Assembly: GCA_003282145.1 (NCBI GenBank)
Contig: QBZZ01000007.1
Coordinates: 1-64,000, forward strand
Direction of reading: 5' to 3'
DNA: 64,000 nt
Origin: SAR116 cluster bacterium AG-337-N21
GTDB taxonomy: Bacteria; Pseudomonadota; Alphaproteobacteria; Puniceispirillales; Marisalimonadaceae
The notes beneath the pieces are model-generated. The model was not told the DNA's origin, searched no databases, and saw nothing but the letters and a program-made list of their open reading frames with translations. Made by a program: the position numbers and the translations under genes. Positions within the stretch are counted from its first letter, which is position 1, and the number at the start of each line of letters is the position of its first letter. Of the stretch, positions 1 to 8,034 are shown one piece after another.

Positions 1-136
1 TAAAAAGTTATTGAAACAAGGTTTTATCGTAAACTGTGTTGCCATTGATGGAAAATGGTTAGAAGTCGATACAAAGAGTGATCTAATAAATTATCAATCA
101 AATTATGATAAGACATTTATTTCGGACCTGGTTTAA
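1..136 (+). CDS. C-terminal end of a nucleotidyltransferase-like protein (partial)
   Basis: The reading frame is open from the window edge to a TAA at 134-136 and gives about 44 residues. The segment GKWLEVDTKSDLINYQ resembles the end of NTP-transferase (sugar-phosphate or phosphocholine nucleotidyltransferase) domains, where a Trp-x-Glu-(Ile/Val)-Asp-Thr-x-x-Asp-Leu motif closes the Rossmann-like fold. The catalytic N-terminal part lies outside the window, so the substrate cannot be given. Such enzymes activate head groups for surface glycans or lipids, which fits the methyltransferase and glycosyltransferase genes that follow, but that link is inference. Confidence 0.5.
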   Translation, partial: KKLLKQGFIVNCVAIDGKWLEVDTKSDLINYQSNYDKTFISDLV

Positions 137-228
137 TCTTAGTGAATATGTCATTAAAATTATTAAATACTTGTAAAAAACTAAGTTTTTTCAAATGAAA
201 AAGTTTATAACAGAAATAGGTAAAGTTT

Positions 229-990
229 ATGCAAAAAGGCGATTTTTCTAATTTAGCAAGTTATTATACTAAATACAGACCTTCTTACAATAGGGAAGTA
301 GTCAATAAAATTATCAATACGATTAATAAGAAATCTGAAAATATACGTGCAGTCGATGTGGGTGCTGGAACTGGAATTTTTACTAAATGCTTAATTGAAG
401 CAGGAATTAAAGATGTTGTTGCAGTTGAACCTAATGAAGATATGCGTAATACAGGTATTGAAAATCTTGGAAAAAAAATACAATTTTTTAGAGGTTCTGG
501 AGAAAATACTACGTTAGTTAGCAACAAATACGATCTTGTAACGATGGCATCATCCTTTCACTGGCCTAATACACAAGATACACTCTCAGAGTTTAACCGT
601 ATTTTAAATGGTAACGGTGTTTTTGCTGCCTTATGGAATCCACGACTTACTGAACGCTCTGATAGTGAAAATGAAGTGCAAAATCTTCTTTCAACAAAAT
701 ATCATTTGGGCTCAAGAGTTTCTTCTGGATTAAGTGGAATAACAAACCACCTTCGTGACATACTATCTAAAAGTAAAATTTTTCGTTCAGTTACTTACTT
801 TGATGCAATTAATGTTGTTAAAAGAAGTCATGAAGAATATATAGGCGCATGGCGATCAGTAAATGATATCCAAGCGCAACTAGGAAAAGAAAAATTTTCA
901 CAGTTTCTATCTGATGTTGAGAAAATTATTAAAAAACGCTCCTATGTAGAGGTGCATTATTTAACCCGAGCCTGGGTAGCCCAAAAATAA
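229..990 (+). CDS. class I SAM-dependent methyltransferase
   Basis: A 253-residue protein with a Rossmann methyltransferase fold. Motif I is VDVGAGTGIF at residues 42-51, followed by the acidic AVEPNEDM (65-72) that should contact the SAM ribose. The ASSFHW motif (107-112) is typical of the Methyltransf_11 group that includes many small-molecule and glycolipid methyltransferases. There is no signal peptide or membrane segment, so it is cytosolic. It follows the partial nucleotidyltransferase by 92 bases on the same strand and is convergent with the TPR/OGT gene. The substrate is unknown. Family assignment is firm; a role in modifying a surface or lipid precursor is only a guess from neighbours. 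Confidence 0.85.
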   Translation: MQKGDFSNLASYYTKYRPSYNREVVNKIINTINKKSENIRAVDVGAGTGIFTKCLIEAGIKDVVAVEPNEDMRNTGIENLGKKIQFFRGSGENTTLVSNKYDLVTMASSFHWPNTQDTLSEFNRILNGNGVFAALWNPRLTERSDSENEVQNLLSTKYHLGSRVSSGLSGITNHLRDILSKSKIFRSVTYFDAINVVKRSHEEYIGAWRSVNDIQAQLGKEKFSQFLSDVEKIIKKRSYVEVHYLTRAWVAQK

Positions 991-992
991 AT

Positions 993-1011
993 CATGTTAT
1001 CTGATAACATG
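993..1011 (+). terminator. possible hairpin terminator after the methyltransferase
   Basis: A perfect inverted repeat, CATGTTATC and GATAACATG with one central base, lies directly after the methyltransferase stop codon and before the convergent TPR gene. The trailing sequence is AT-rich but not a clean T-run. It may act as a weak terminator; a dyad-binding protein site is the alternative. Confidence 0.4.
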
Positions 1012-1102
1012 TTAAATTTGAAATTTGTTTAGAATCTTAATTGAAGATTGAAATAAATTATGAAACGAGATTTTGGTTATTATTGATTTAAGTAAGACTT
1101 AC

Positions 1103-4075
1103 TTAATTCGGTACAATAATAGTTTCAGGAACTTTGCCATCACAATAATTTTGATAAGCGGTTTGGTATCCAATTTCTAAGTGTTTAGTATATAACTCAG
1201 TGTCAAATAGTGGTTGTGACAACCGATTTGCTGCTAATTTTTCTTTAATTTGAAAAAGTTTATTGGGATTAGTGGCAAGTTCTAATATCAGTGATTCATA
1301 GTCATGGTCATTTTCTGTTATTAATTCTGGAAGTCCAATAGCATTTAGTAAACTTGCTGCAACTCTAGCTGCAAAACCTTGACCTTGCTTTGTAACAACA
1401 GGTAATCCTGACCATAGTGCTTCTGAAGCGGTTGTATGTGCATTAAAAGAAAACGTGTCTATGAACAAATCTGCTAACTTATGTCTGGTTAAGTGTTCTT
1501 TCATTGGCAATTTATCCGCAAATACAATTCTTGAGGCACAGATATTTCTTTTTTTTGCTGCTTTTATAATATTTTTATCAGACAGTTGATTAGACCTACG
1601 AAGCCACAAAACACTTCCTTTAACTTTACTAAGCAACCGCATCCAAATATCAAACTCTAGATCCGAAATTTTATAGTTATTGTTGAAACAGCAAAATACA
1701 AAAGCTTTATCAGGTAAACCCATATCACTTCGAGAAATTAAGCGATTAGAAAACTCTCTACTATTGTCTGTTGGCATATAAGTGTTAGGAAGGTAAAGTT
1801 GCTTTTCAGTAAAGTATTTGCTGTTATTAGGTGGAATTAAATATTTATCAGCTATTATATAATCAATAAAATCTGCTCCCATTGTTCCAGGAAAACCAAG
1901 AAAATTGATTTGAATAGGTGCAGCACGATAAGCAAAAATGCTACTTCGGCTATTTCGAGTATAACCATTTAAATCTATAGCAATATCAATATTGTCTTGT
2001 CTACAAAGAACAGCCACTTCTTTATCACTTATCCCGCTTACATCCTTAAAAACATCAAATGATTTTGTAAGTCTTTTTCTTAATTCATCATCTTTACTAC
2101 CTATAAGAGAGTAGGCAAAAATGTCAAATTTATCACGGTTATGTATTTCTATAACTTTTGCTATCAAATAAGCGACAGGATGACTTACAAAATCTGAACT
2201 AAAATAACCAATACGAATACGCTCTGACTTTTTCAATGTTTTAGTTGGAAATGACATTGGCTTTTCGGGAAAATTGTTTTTAGCATATATTTTCGAACGC
2301 ATATAATGACGTTTAGGGGCATCTTCTAAAGAAAGGATTGCCAACGGATTAATATGTTTTTCCGATATTCCTAGGCTAGGTATTAATTTCCTATCTTTTT
2401 CAATGGAGTGCCAATCACAAATGTTGGCTTGCTGGTATAGCTTCTGTACTCTAGCGGCCTCGTAATCAGGTTTGAGTGAAAGTGCTTTTTCATAAGCCTC
2501 AATAGCTTCGTCTTGTTTGCCTTGGTCTGTAAAAGCATTTCCCAAATTATGATAGGCTTCAATATAATCAGGCTTTAGTGAAAGTGCTTTATTATAAGCC
2601 TCAATTGCTTCGTCTAGTTTACCTTGGTATTTAAAAGCGGCTCCAAGGTTAATAAAACCTTTTGCATAATTAGGCTTGATTGATATTGCATTATTATAAG
2701 ATTCAATAGCTTTATTTAGCTTTCCCTTGTATTTAAAAGCATTGCCCATGTTATTATAGGCGTCAGCATAATCAGGCATAAGTAATAATGCTTTATTATA
2801 TGAGTCTATAGCTTCATCCAGTTTGCCTTGATTTTTGAGAGAAATGCCAAGATTATTATGTGCCTCAGCAAAATTAGGTTTAAGCACAACGGCTTTATTA
2901 TAACACTCAATTGCTTCCTCGATCTTATTTTGATTTTGGAAAGCTATTCCCAAGTTGTTATAAGCCTCAGCATAATCAGGATTAAGTGAAAGTGCTCTAT
3001 CATAGGCTTCTATCGCCTCATTAAATTTGCAAAGATCCTGAAGAGTTAATCCCAAATTGTTATAAGCTTCAGCATAATTAGGCTTGAGTGAAAGCGCTTT
3101 ATTATAGGCCTCAATAGCTTTTTCCAATTCGCTTTGATCTTTTAGAGCGTTCCCCATATTGTGATATGCTTCAGCGTAATCGGGTTTTATTAATAGAGCT
3201 TTATAATAAAACTCAATAGCTTTTTCCAATTTACCTTGACCTTGAAGAGCAACACCCATGTTATTATACGCGTCAGCATAATTAGGATTCAGTGATAGTG
3301 CTTTATCATAAGCCTCAATGCCTTTATCTATTTTACCTTGGTCTATAAAAGCATTACCCATATTATTAAAGGCTTCAGTATAATTTTCTTTAAGTGAAAG
3401 TGCTTTATCATAAGCCAATAAGGCTTCTTCCACTTTACCTTGATCTTTGAAAGCAACACCCACATTATTGTAAGCCTCAGCATAATCAGGCTTAATTGAT
3501 ATTGCTTTATTATAAGAATCAATAGCTTCATCCAGTTTACCTTGATCTTTGAGTGTCATACCCAGGTTAAGATAAGTTACAGCATAATCAGGCTTAATGG
3601 ATAAAGCTTTATTGTACGCTTCTATGGCATCATCTAGTTTGCCTTGATCTTTGAGACTGACTCCAAGATTATTAAACCCGTCAGCATAATTTGGGTTCAA
3701 CTCTGTAACTTTCTTGAAAGCTTCTGAAGCCTTTACAACTTGTCCCAATCTCTTATTTGCAGCTCCTAAAATATTCCAAAGGATAAATGCCTGAGGATAT
3801 TGTTTTGTAAGTATTTGTAATTGTTTAACAACATCATCAAATTGACCTTGATTATAAAGATTGATCAGGTGATTAATTGTTTCCTGATTTAAACTTTGGG
3901 TTACATATGCTTGTTGAGACTTCTTTAGGATTGCTAACCCTTTTTGAGCTGGTATATTTTCAGGAAAACTGTCCAACACTGTTTGGTATAGTTTTTGTGC
4001 TTCTAAAATCTCATTTTTTTCTAAATGAGATTTTGCCTTTATAAGCGCTTGATCTAAAGATAGTTCTACTAACAT
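1103..4075 (-). CDS. TPR protein with C-terminal OGT/SPINDLY-type (GT41) glycosyltransferase domain
   Basis: A 990-residue protein. Residues 1-60 form a helical head, followed by about 13 tandem 34-residue TPR units with consensus AEAYNNLGxxxxxQGKLDEA. From about residue 590 there is a GT41 domain. It shows IRIGYFSSDFVSHPVAY (the OGT catalytic-His region), AIDLNGYTRNSRSSIF, IQINFLGFPGTMGADFIDY, the FNNNYKI segment that carries the UDP-binding Lys of OGT, and the AHTTASEALWSG / GQGFAARVAASLL nucleotide-sugar site. By homology it transfers a sugar from a UDP-sugar to Ser/Thr of protein targets selected by the TPR superhelix. It lies 46 bases downstream of a TPR paralogue and is probably co-transcribed with it from a sigma-54 promoter. 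Flagellin or another flagellar protein is the likeliest target, but this is inferred from context only. Confidence 0.9.
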   Translation of the reverse strand: MLVELSLDQALIKAKSHLEKNEILEAQKLYQTVLDSFPENIPAQKGLAILKKSQQAYVTQSLNQETINHLINLYNQGQFDDVVKQLQILTKQYPQAFILWNILGAANKRLGQVVKASEAFKKVTELNPNYADGFNNLGVSLKDQGKLDDAIEAYNKALSIKPDYAVTYLNLGMTLKDQGKLDEAIDSYNKAISIKPDYAEAYNNVGVAFKDQGKVEEALLAYDKALSLKENYTEAFNNMGNAFIDQGKIDKGIEAYDKALSLNPNYADAYNNMGVALQGQGKLEKAIEFYYKALLIKPDYAEAYHNMGNALKDQSELEKAIEAYNKALSLKPNYAEAYNNLGLTLQDLCKFNEAIEAYDRALSLNPDYAEAYNNLGIAFQNQNKIEEAIECYNKAVVLKPNFAEAHNNLGISLKNQGKLDEAIDSYNKALLLMPDYADAYNNMGNAFKYKGKLNKAIESYNNAISIKPNYAKGFINLGAAFKYQGKLDEAIEAYNKALSLKPDYIEAYHNLGNAFTDQGKQDEAIEAYEKALSLKPDYEAARVQKLYQQANICDWHSIEKDRKLIPSLGISEKHINPLAILSLEDAPKRHYMRSKIYAKNNFPEKPMSFPTKTLKKSERIRIGYFSSDFVSHPVAYLIAKVIEIHNRDKFDIFAYSLIGSKDDELRKRLTKSFDVFKDVSGISDKEVAVLCRQDNIDIAIDLNGYTRNSRSSIFAYRAAPIQINFLGFPGTMGADFIDYIIADKYLIPPNNSKYFTEKQLYLPNTYMPTDNSREFSNRLISRSDMGLPDKAFVFCCFNNNYKISDLEFDIWMRLLSKVKGSVLWLRRSNQLSDKNIIKAAKKRNICASRIVFADKLPMKEHLTRHKLADLFIDTFSFNAHTTASEALWSGLPVVTKQGQGFAARVAASLLNAIGLPELITENDHDYESLILELATNPNKLFQIKEKLAANRLSQPLFDTELYTKHLEIGYQTAYQNYCDGKVPETIIVPN

Positions 4076-4121
4076 TGTATGAGACTCTTTTGTGTTAATG
4101 TTATCATGCTCATGAATTACC

Positions 4122-6401
4122 CTAACGTTTTTTAATGTTATTTTTTAATTTAAAAACATCTTCTGCAATCAAATTAAAGACATTATCCCATGGCTCCCAT
4201 AGATTTCTCTCAAATATGTTTACAGAAGGACCTGAAGGGCTTAATAAAATATTATTACAAGAACTTTGTCGATAATTTAGAACTTTAGTTAGTGTTCCAA
4301 CCCCTCCCGAGATTATTGGCACAGATGTTTGAGATGATATAACCATATCTAATGCAGCGCAAAGTGCCGCCACGTCGTCTATGTTATTAAAATGATCTAA
4401 ATCATTAAAATTATGTACCTTTAATCCAAATTTATTTTCAATTTTATTTAAATCACATTCAAAATCCATATACTGTAAGTTAACAAAAGTTGTATCAGGG
4501 ACGCTAAGAACAGGAAACCATTCAGTTATTTTGGTATTATTTGGAAGCTTGTCAGGCGAGGTATTAGAGCTTTTCCAAGCAATTCCAATGTAAGGACCTT
4601 TTCCTATGTCCTTAAGTCGTTCTTTCCAAAATGTAACCCTTTCTGCATTTGGAACAAGATAAGAAGCCGCTTTTGCATTTGTATCAATTTTATCATTAAA
4701 GTGCCTGTAAAGACTACCCATCGGTAAATGAACATCAAAGTCTTCTCTTTCCATATCAAAACTTCTATTCTCAGGTTTTATCTCTACGTTTGGAAATGAG
4801 CGTTTTAACAATGGAACTAATTTTTCTTGGCATTCTAAAATACAGTGTTTAGCCTGTGCTGCTAATAGTGAAAGACATGAGGACCACCTAATTGTGTCCC
4901 CGATACCTTGTTCACTCCATAGAAGTATTGTTTTATTATGAAGACTTTGTTTTTTGTTCAAGAAAGGCTTAGAAAAATGCCGTTTATGTGACACAAAAAC
5001 TTCAGTTTCAAAACGCCATTCATATGCATCAAGACCTTCTTTTATTCTACCAGAATTGAGAAGCGTAAAACTCATATTATGATGTGCTTCAGGAAAATCG
5101 GGTTTAAGAGATAGTGCTTTATGGTAAGCCTCTAATGACGCCTCTAATTTTCCTTGGTCTTTGAAAGCTGATCCCATATTACTTAAAGCATCAGCGTAAT
5201 CAGGTTTAAGTGAAAATGCTTTATGGAATGCTTTTATAGCTTCATCCGGGTTACCTTGGTCTATAAAAGTGGCGCCCTTATTATTATGAGCTTCAGCGTA
5301 ATCAGGCTTAAATGTGAGAGCTCTATTAAAAGCCTCAATAGCTTTTGTAAGTTCACCTTTTTTTTTATAAACATTACCAATATTGTTATAAACATCAGCG
5401 TAATTGGGCTTGAGTGATAGTGCCTTTTTATATGCGTTTAGAGCTTTGTCAAATCTGCCTTTAGTTTGGAAAGTTAAACCTATGTTGTTATAAGCCTCAG
5501 CATAATCAGGTTTTAATGCAAGTGCTTTATTGTAAGCCTCAATAGCTTCGTCGAGTTTATCTTGATGTTGTAGGGTTGCCCCAATGTTATTATAAGCTTC
5601 AGCATAATTTGGCTTAAGTGACAGTGCTTTATTAAATGATTTTATAGCTTCATCAAATTTGCCTTTATCTATGAAAACAGAACCTATGTTATTATGGGCT
5701 TCAGCATAATCAGGCTTAAGTAATAATACTTTATTGAATGTCTCTATTGCTTTATCAAGTTTACCTTCTTCTTTGAGAGTGGTTCCCATGTTATAATGGG
5801 CCTCAGTATAATCAGGCTTAAGTAACAATGCTTTATTATATGCGTTTATAGCTTTATTAATTTGGCCTTGGTATTTGAAAACATTGCCAAGGTTGTTATA
5901 AGCCTCAGCATAATCAGGCTTAAGTAATAAGGCTTTATTAAATGACTCCACAGCATAATCCAATTTACCTTGATCTTTAAGGGTGATGCCAAGATTAATA
6001 TAACCATCAGCGTAATTTGGTTTTAACTCTGTAACTTTTTTGAAAGCTTCTAAGGCCTTTTCAGTTTGCTTTAAGCCAATATTTGCTGCTCCTAGAATAT
6101 TCCATACAACAAAAGCTTTAGGATACTGCTTTATAAGAGATTGTGCTTGCTCAACTACATCTACAAGTAGTCCTTGGTTATAGAAATTTACCAGTTGATT
6201 GAGTGCTTCCGCAGGAGGAGTTTGTATTGCATTATCCTGAGTATAATTGCTCAAAGCAGCTAATCCTTGTTGTGCTCTTGTATTGTTGGGAAAAGCCTGT
6301 AAAATATCTTTGTATACTTTTTGGGCTTCTATGATCTCTTTTTTATTTATATGAGATCTAGCCTTCATAATCGCTTGATCGACGGAAAATCTTACCGACA
6401 T
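4122..6401 (-). CDS. TPR protein with C-terminal GT9-like glycosyltransferase domain
   Basis: A 759-residue protein. The first 60 residues are clearly homologous to the head of the downstream TPR/OGT protein (compare SVDQAIMKARSHINKKEIIE with SLDQALIKAKSHLEKNEILE). About 11 TPR units follow. From about residue 500 there is a different C-terminal domain with LLWSEQGIGDTIRWSSCLSL, YIGIAWKSSNT and DDVAALCAALDMVISSQTS. These resemble the two Rossmann halves of ADP-heptose/GT9-like transferases found at the end of many bacterial TPR proteins. A catalytic activity is plausible but unproven. The gene stands first in a two-gene unit, and a near-consensus sigma-54 promoter lies about 36-52 bases upstream of its ATG, indicating control by the flagellar activators. 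Confidence 0.85.
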   Translation of the reverse strand: MSVRFSVDQAIMKARSHINKKEIIEAQKVYKDILQAFPNNTRAQQGLAALSNYTQDNAIQTPPAEALNQLVNFYNQGLLVDVVEQAQSLIKQYPKAFVVWNILGAANIGLKQTEKALEAFKKVTELKPNYADGYINLGITLKDQGKLDYAVESFNKALLLKPDYAEAYNNLGNVFKYQGQINKAINAYNKALLLKPDYTEAHYNMGTTLKEEGKLDKAIETFNKVLLLKPDYAEAHNNIGSVFIDKGKFDEAIKSFNKALSLKPNYAEAYNNIGATLQHQDKLDEAIEAYNKALALKPDYAEAYNNIGLTFQTKGRFDKALNAYKKALSLKPNYADVYNNIGNVYKKKGELTKAIEAFNRALTFKPDYAEAHNNKGATFIDQGNPDEAIKAFHKAFSLKPDYADALSNMGSAFKDQGKLEASLEAYHKALSLKPDFPEAHHNMSFTLLNSGRIKEGLDAYEWRFETEVFVSHKRHFSKPFLNKKQSLHNKTILLWSEQGIGDTIRWSSCLSLLAAQAKHCILECQEKLVPLLKRSFPNVEIKPENRSFDMEREDFDVHLPMGSLYRHFNDKIDTNAKAASYLVPNAERVTFWKERLKDIGKGPYIGIAWKSSNTSPDKLPNNTKITEWFPVLSVPDTTFVNLQYMDFECDLNKIENKFGLKVHNFNDLDHFNNIDDVAALCAALDMVISSQTSVPIISGGVGTLTKVLNYRQSSCNNILLSPSGPSVNIFERNLWEPWDNVFNLIAEDVFKLKNNIKKR

Positions 6402-6703
6402 TGGATGAGCCTATCATATTATAATTATTTTTAATTAGCAAATGCTATGCCAAGCAAGAGCTAATAAACAATTAAATAACACCTAAAAAACAATTTATAA
6501 GTTTATGTTTAAATGTAATAAATCAATTAAACTTTAATATGGTGATTAAAAACTAATACATATTAAATTACACTGAGAAGAAAAATTACCAACGTTCTAT
6601 TTGAAATATTCAAAACAGACAAACTTAAAATAATTTTTAACACTTTATTATTTTTAATTAGTCATCTACAAGGCAAAGGTAAAGTTTTTTTGAGGTTAAT
6701 TAA
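6402..6703. other. 302-base intergenic region between the TPR gene and the FleQ-like gene
   Basis: Very AT-rich with no supported ORF. The only clear element is the minus-strand sigma-54 promoter at 6437-6453. I saw no copy of the ATGTCAT dyad found between the two regulator genes, no tRNA and no convincing terminator. A TTAATTAATTAA palindrome overlaps the end of the FleQ-like gene near 6696-6707. Confidence 0.6.
6437..6453 (-). promoter_or_regulatory. sigma-54 promoter of the TPR glycosyltransferase pair
   Basis: Read on the minus strand the site is TTGGCATAGCATTTGCT. The -24 GG (6451-6450) and -12 GC (6439-6438) are separated by exactly 10 bases, and both flanks (TGGCA, TTGC) match the RpoN consensus TGGCAC-N5-TTGC. 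Transcription should start near 6426, giving a leader of about 25 bases before the ATG at 6401. Confidence 0.85.
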
Positions 6704-7846
6704 TTAAGAAATACTTTGATTAACACCTATAGAATATTTTTTCATTTTTTCAATTAATGTTGTTCTTCTTAACTTTAATTTATCGGCTGCTAAGGCTACT
6801 TTGTAGTTAGTTTTTTCTAGGGCTTCTTCTATTAAAACAATTTCTACGTCTTGAAGATGCCTTCTTAAGTCAATTTCGTCATAGAAAGAAAACCAGTTTT
6901 TATAATTTTTGGGGTGAGGCAAATAATCTTCAGCACTATTACCATGATCAAATTCGTCAATATTTGTAATACCACTTAAGTCAGATGTCATTTCCCAAAG
7001 TGCATCTTGTTCTTCAGCGACAGAAGGTACCTTTAACCTAAGAAGATTTTCATAGACATTTGAACTTGTAATTTCTTTTCCAGGAAAAATTATACAAGCT
7101 CTCTCAATTACATTTTTAAGTTCACGAACATTTCCTGGCCAATTGTGTTTAGTAAGAGCTGTTATTGCGTCTGGTGTAAAAATTGGTTTAGATAATTCCT
7201 CTAAATTTAAATTTGATAAAAGTTTTTCTTGAAGCCTTGGTATGTCAGTTCGTCTTTCAGCAAGAGAGGGGACATTAATTGGAAGGACATTTATTCTAAA
7301 AAATAAATCAGCTCTGAACTCACCACTTTCAACTTTTTTTTCTAAATCTCTATGAGTGGCGCAGATTAATCTTAAATCTATTTTAATATCATCTGCACCC
7401 CCAACACGTTGAATAGTCCTACTTTCAATAGCTCTTAATAACTTTGCCTGAAGAGGCAAGGGCATGTCACCAATTTCATCAAGGAATAGAGAGCCACCAC
7501 TTGATTGTTCAAATCTACCTTTTCTTTGCTTATCTGCGCCTGTAAAAGATCCTTTTTCATGGCCAAAAAGTTCAGACTCTAATAATTCTGAAGGAATTGC
7601 AGCACAATTTACAGTAACAAAGGATCCTTTTTTTTTTGAACACTTATGAATAGCTTGGGCAATAATATCTTTGCCTGTTCCTGTCTCTCCTAAAATTAAT
7701 GCTGTACTATCTGTTTGAGAAATCATCGCAATTAAATTTTTCATTGATTTAGTTTCTGTACTCTCCCCGTCAATCATATTATTTAGCTTATCCAATATAG
7801 ATTTTTCTTGAGAAGATTTATTTGATAATTTATCAACTATGTTCAT
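6704..7846 (-). CDS. sigma-54-dependent flagellar activator, receiver-less, with Fis-type HTH (FleQ-like)
   Basis: A 380-residue bacterial enhancer-binding protein. The short N-terminus (about 30 residues) has no receiver domain. The AAA+ domain follows with Walker A GETGTGKD (about 53-60), the sigma-54 contact loop as GSFTGA instead of the usual GAFTGA (about 99-104) and Walker B GSLFLDEIGD (about 118-127). The NWPGNVREL sensor II segment and a C-terminal Fis HTH (EALEKTNYKVALAADKLKLR) complete it. The ATG at 7846 is preferred over an upstream in-frame TTG at 7861 because GACGGAA sits at ribosome-binding distance before it. It is divergent from the HTH-less activator and fli operon and is the likely DNA-binding master activator of the sigma-54 sites seen here. 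FleQ or FlbD would both be defensible names; orthology is not certain. Confidence 0.85.
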   Translation of the reverse strand: MNIVDKLSNKSSQEKSILDKLNNMIDGESTETKSMKNLIAMISQTDSTALILGETGTGKDIIAQAIHKCSKKKGSFVTVNCAAIPSELLESELFGHEKGSFTGADKQRKGRFEQSSGGSLFLDEIGDMPLPLQAKLLRAIESRTIQRVGGADDIKIDLRLICATHRDLEKKVESGEFRADLFFRINVLPINVPSLAERRTDIPRLQEKLLSNLNLEELSKPIFTPDAITALTKHNWPGNVRELKNVIERACIIFPGKEITSSNVYENLLRLKVPSVAEEQDALWEMTSDLSGITNIDEFDHGNSAEDYLPHPKNYKNWFSFYDEIDLRRHLQDVEIVLIEEALEKTNYKVALAADKLKLRRTTLIEKMKKYSIGVNQSIS

Positions 7847-7884
7847 TTTAAATTCCGTCAAATATTTGAACTTATATCATAATA

Positions 7885-7904
7885 TATGTCATAATAATGA
7901 CATA
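7885..7904. promoter_or_regulatory. dyad, candidate enhancer/operator between the divergent flagellar regulators
   Basis: An inverted repeat TATGTCAT-AATA-ATGACATA with 8-base arms and a 4-base spacer. It sits about 40-60 bases upstream of the FleQ-like ATG and about 110-130 bases upstream of the expected start site of the FleT-like sigma-54 promoter. That is the normal place for an activator enhancer and also close enough to the FleQ-like gene to autoregulate it. The binding protein is inferred, not shown. Confidence 0.5.
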
Positions 7905-7986
7905 CCTCGCAATAAATCAACACTGAATTTAATAAATTATTCTATATCTATGTAGAACTAGTCATAAAAGATAACTAAAACCTAGA

Positions 7987-8004
7987 TTGGCAAGCTTCTT
8001 GCTT
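7987..8004 (+). promoter_or_regulatory. sigma-54 promoter of the FleT-like/fliEFGHIJ operon
   Basis: The site TTGGCAAGCTTCTTGCTT has GG at 7989-7990 and GC at 8001-8002 with exactly 10 bases between, matching TGGCAC-N5-TTGC very well. Transcription should start near 8014, about 20 bases before the ATG at 8035. A TTAGGAG ribosome-binding site lies in between. Confidence 0.88.
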
Positions 8005-8034
8005 CTTAAAAATTATCAAACTTAGGAGTTTTTA

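Noticed and set aside
175-191. A/T-only inverted repeat that might be a terminator after the partial nucleotidyltransferase gene
   Set aside because: The stem is nearly all A-T pairs, so it is unlikely to be stable, and such repeats are expected by chance in this AT-rich DNA.
1088-1106. Inverted repeat TTAAGTAA / TTACTTAA at the end of the TPR/OGT gene, considered as a terminator
   Set aside because: It overlaps the stop codon, the stem has only one G-C pair per arm and no T-run follows on the minus strand.
2450-3700. Regular repeats with about 102-base period that could look like a CRISPR-type array
   Set aside because: They are in-frame TPR codons with variable third positions, not identical repeats with unique spacers.
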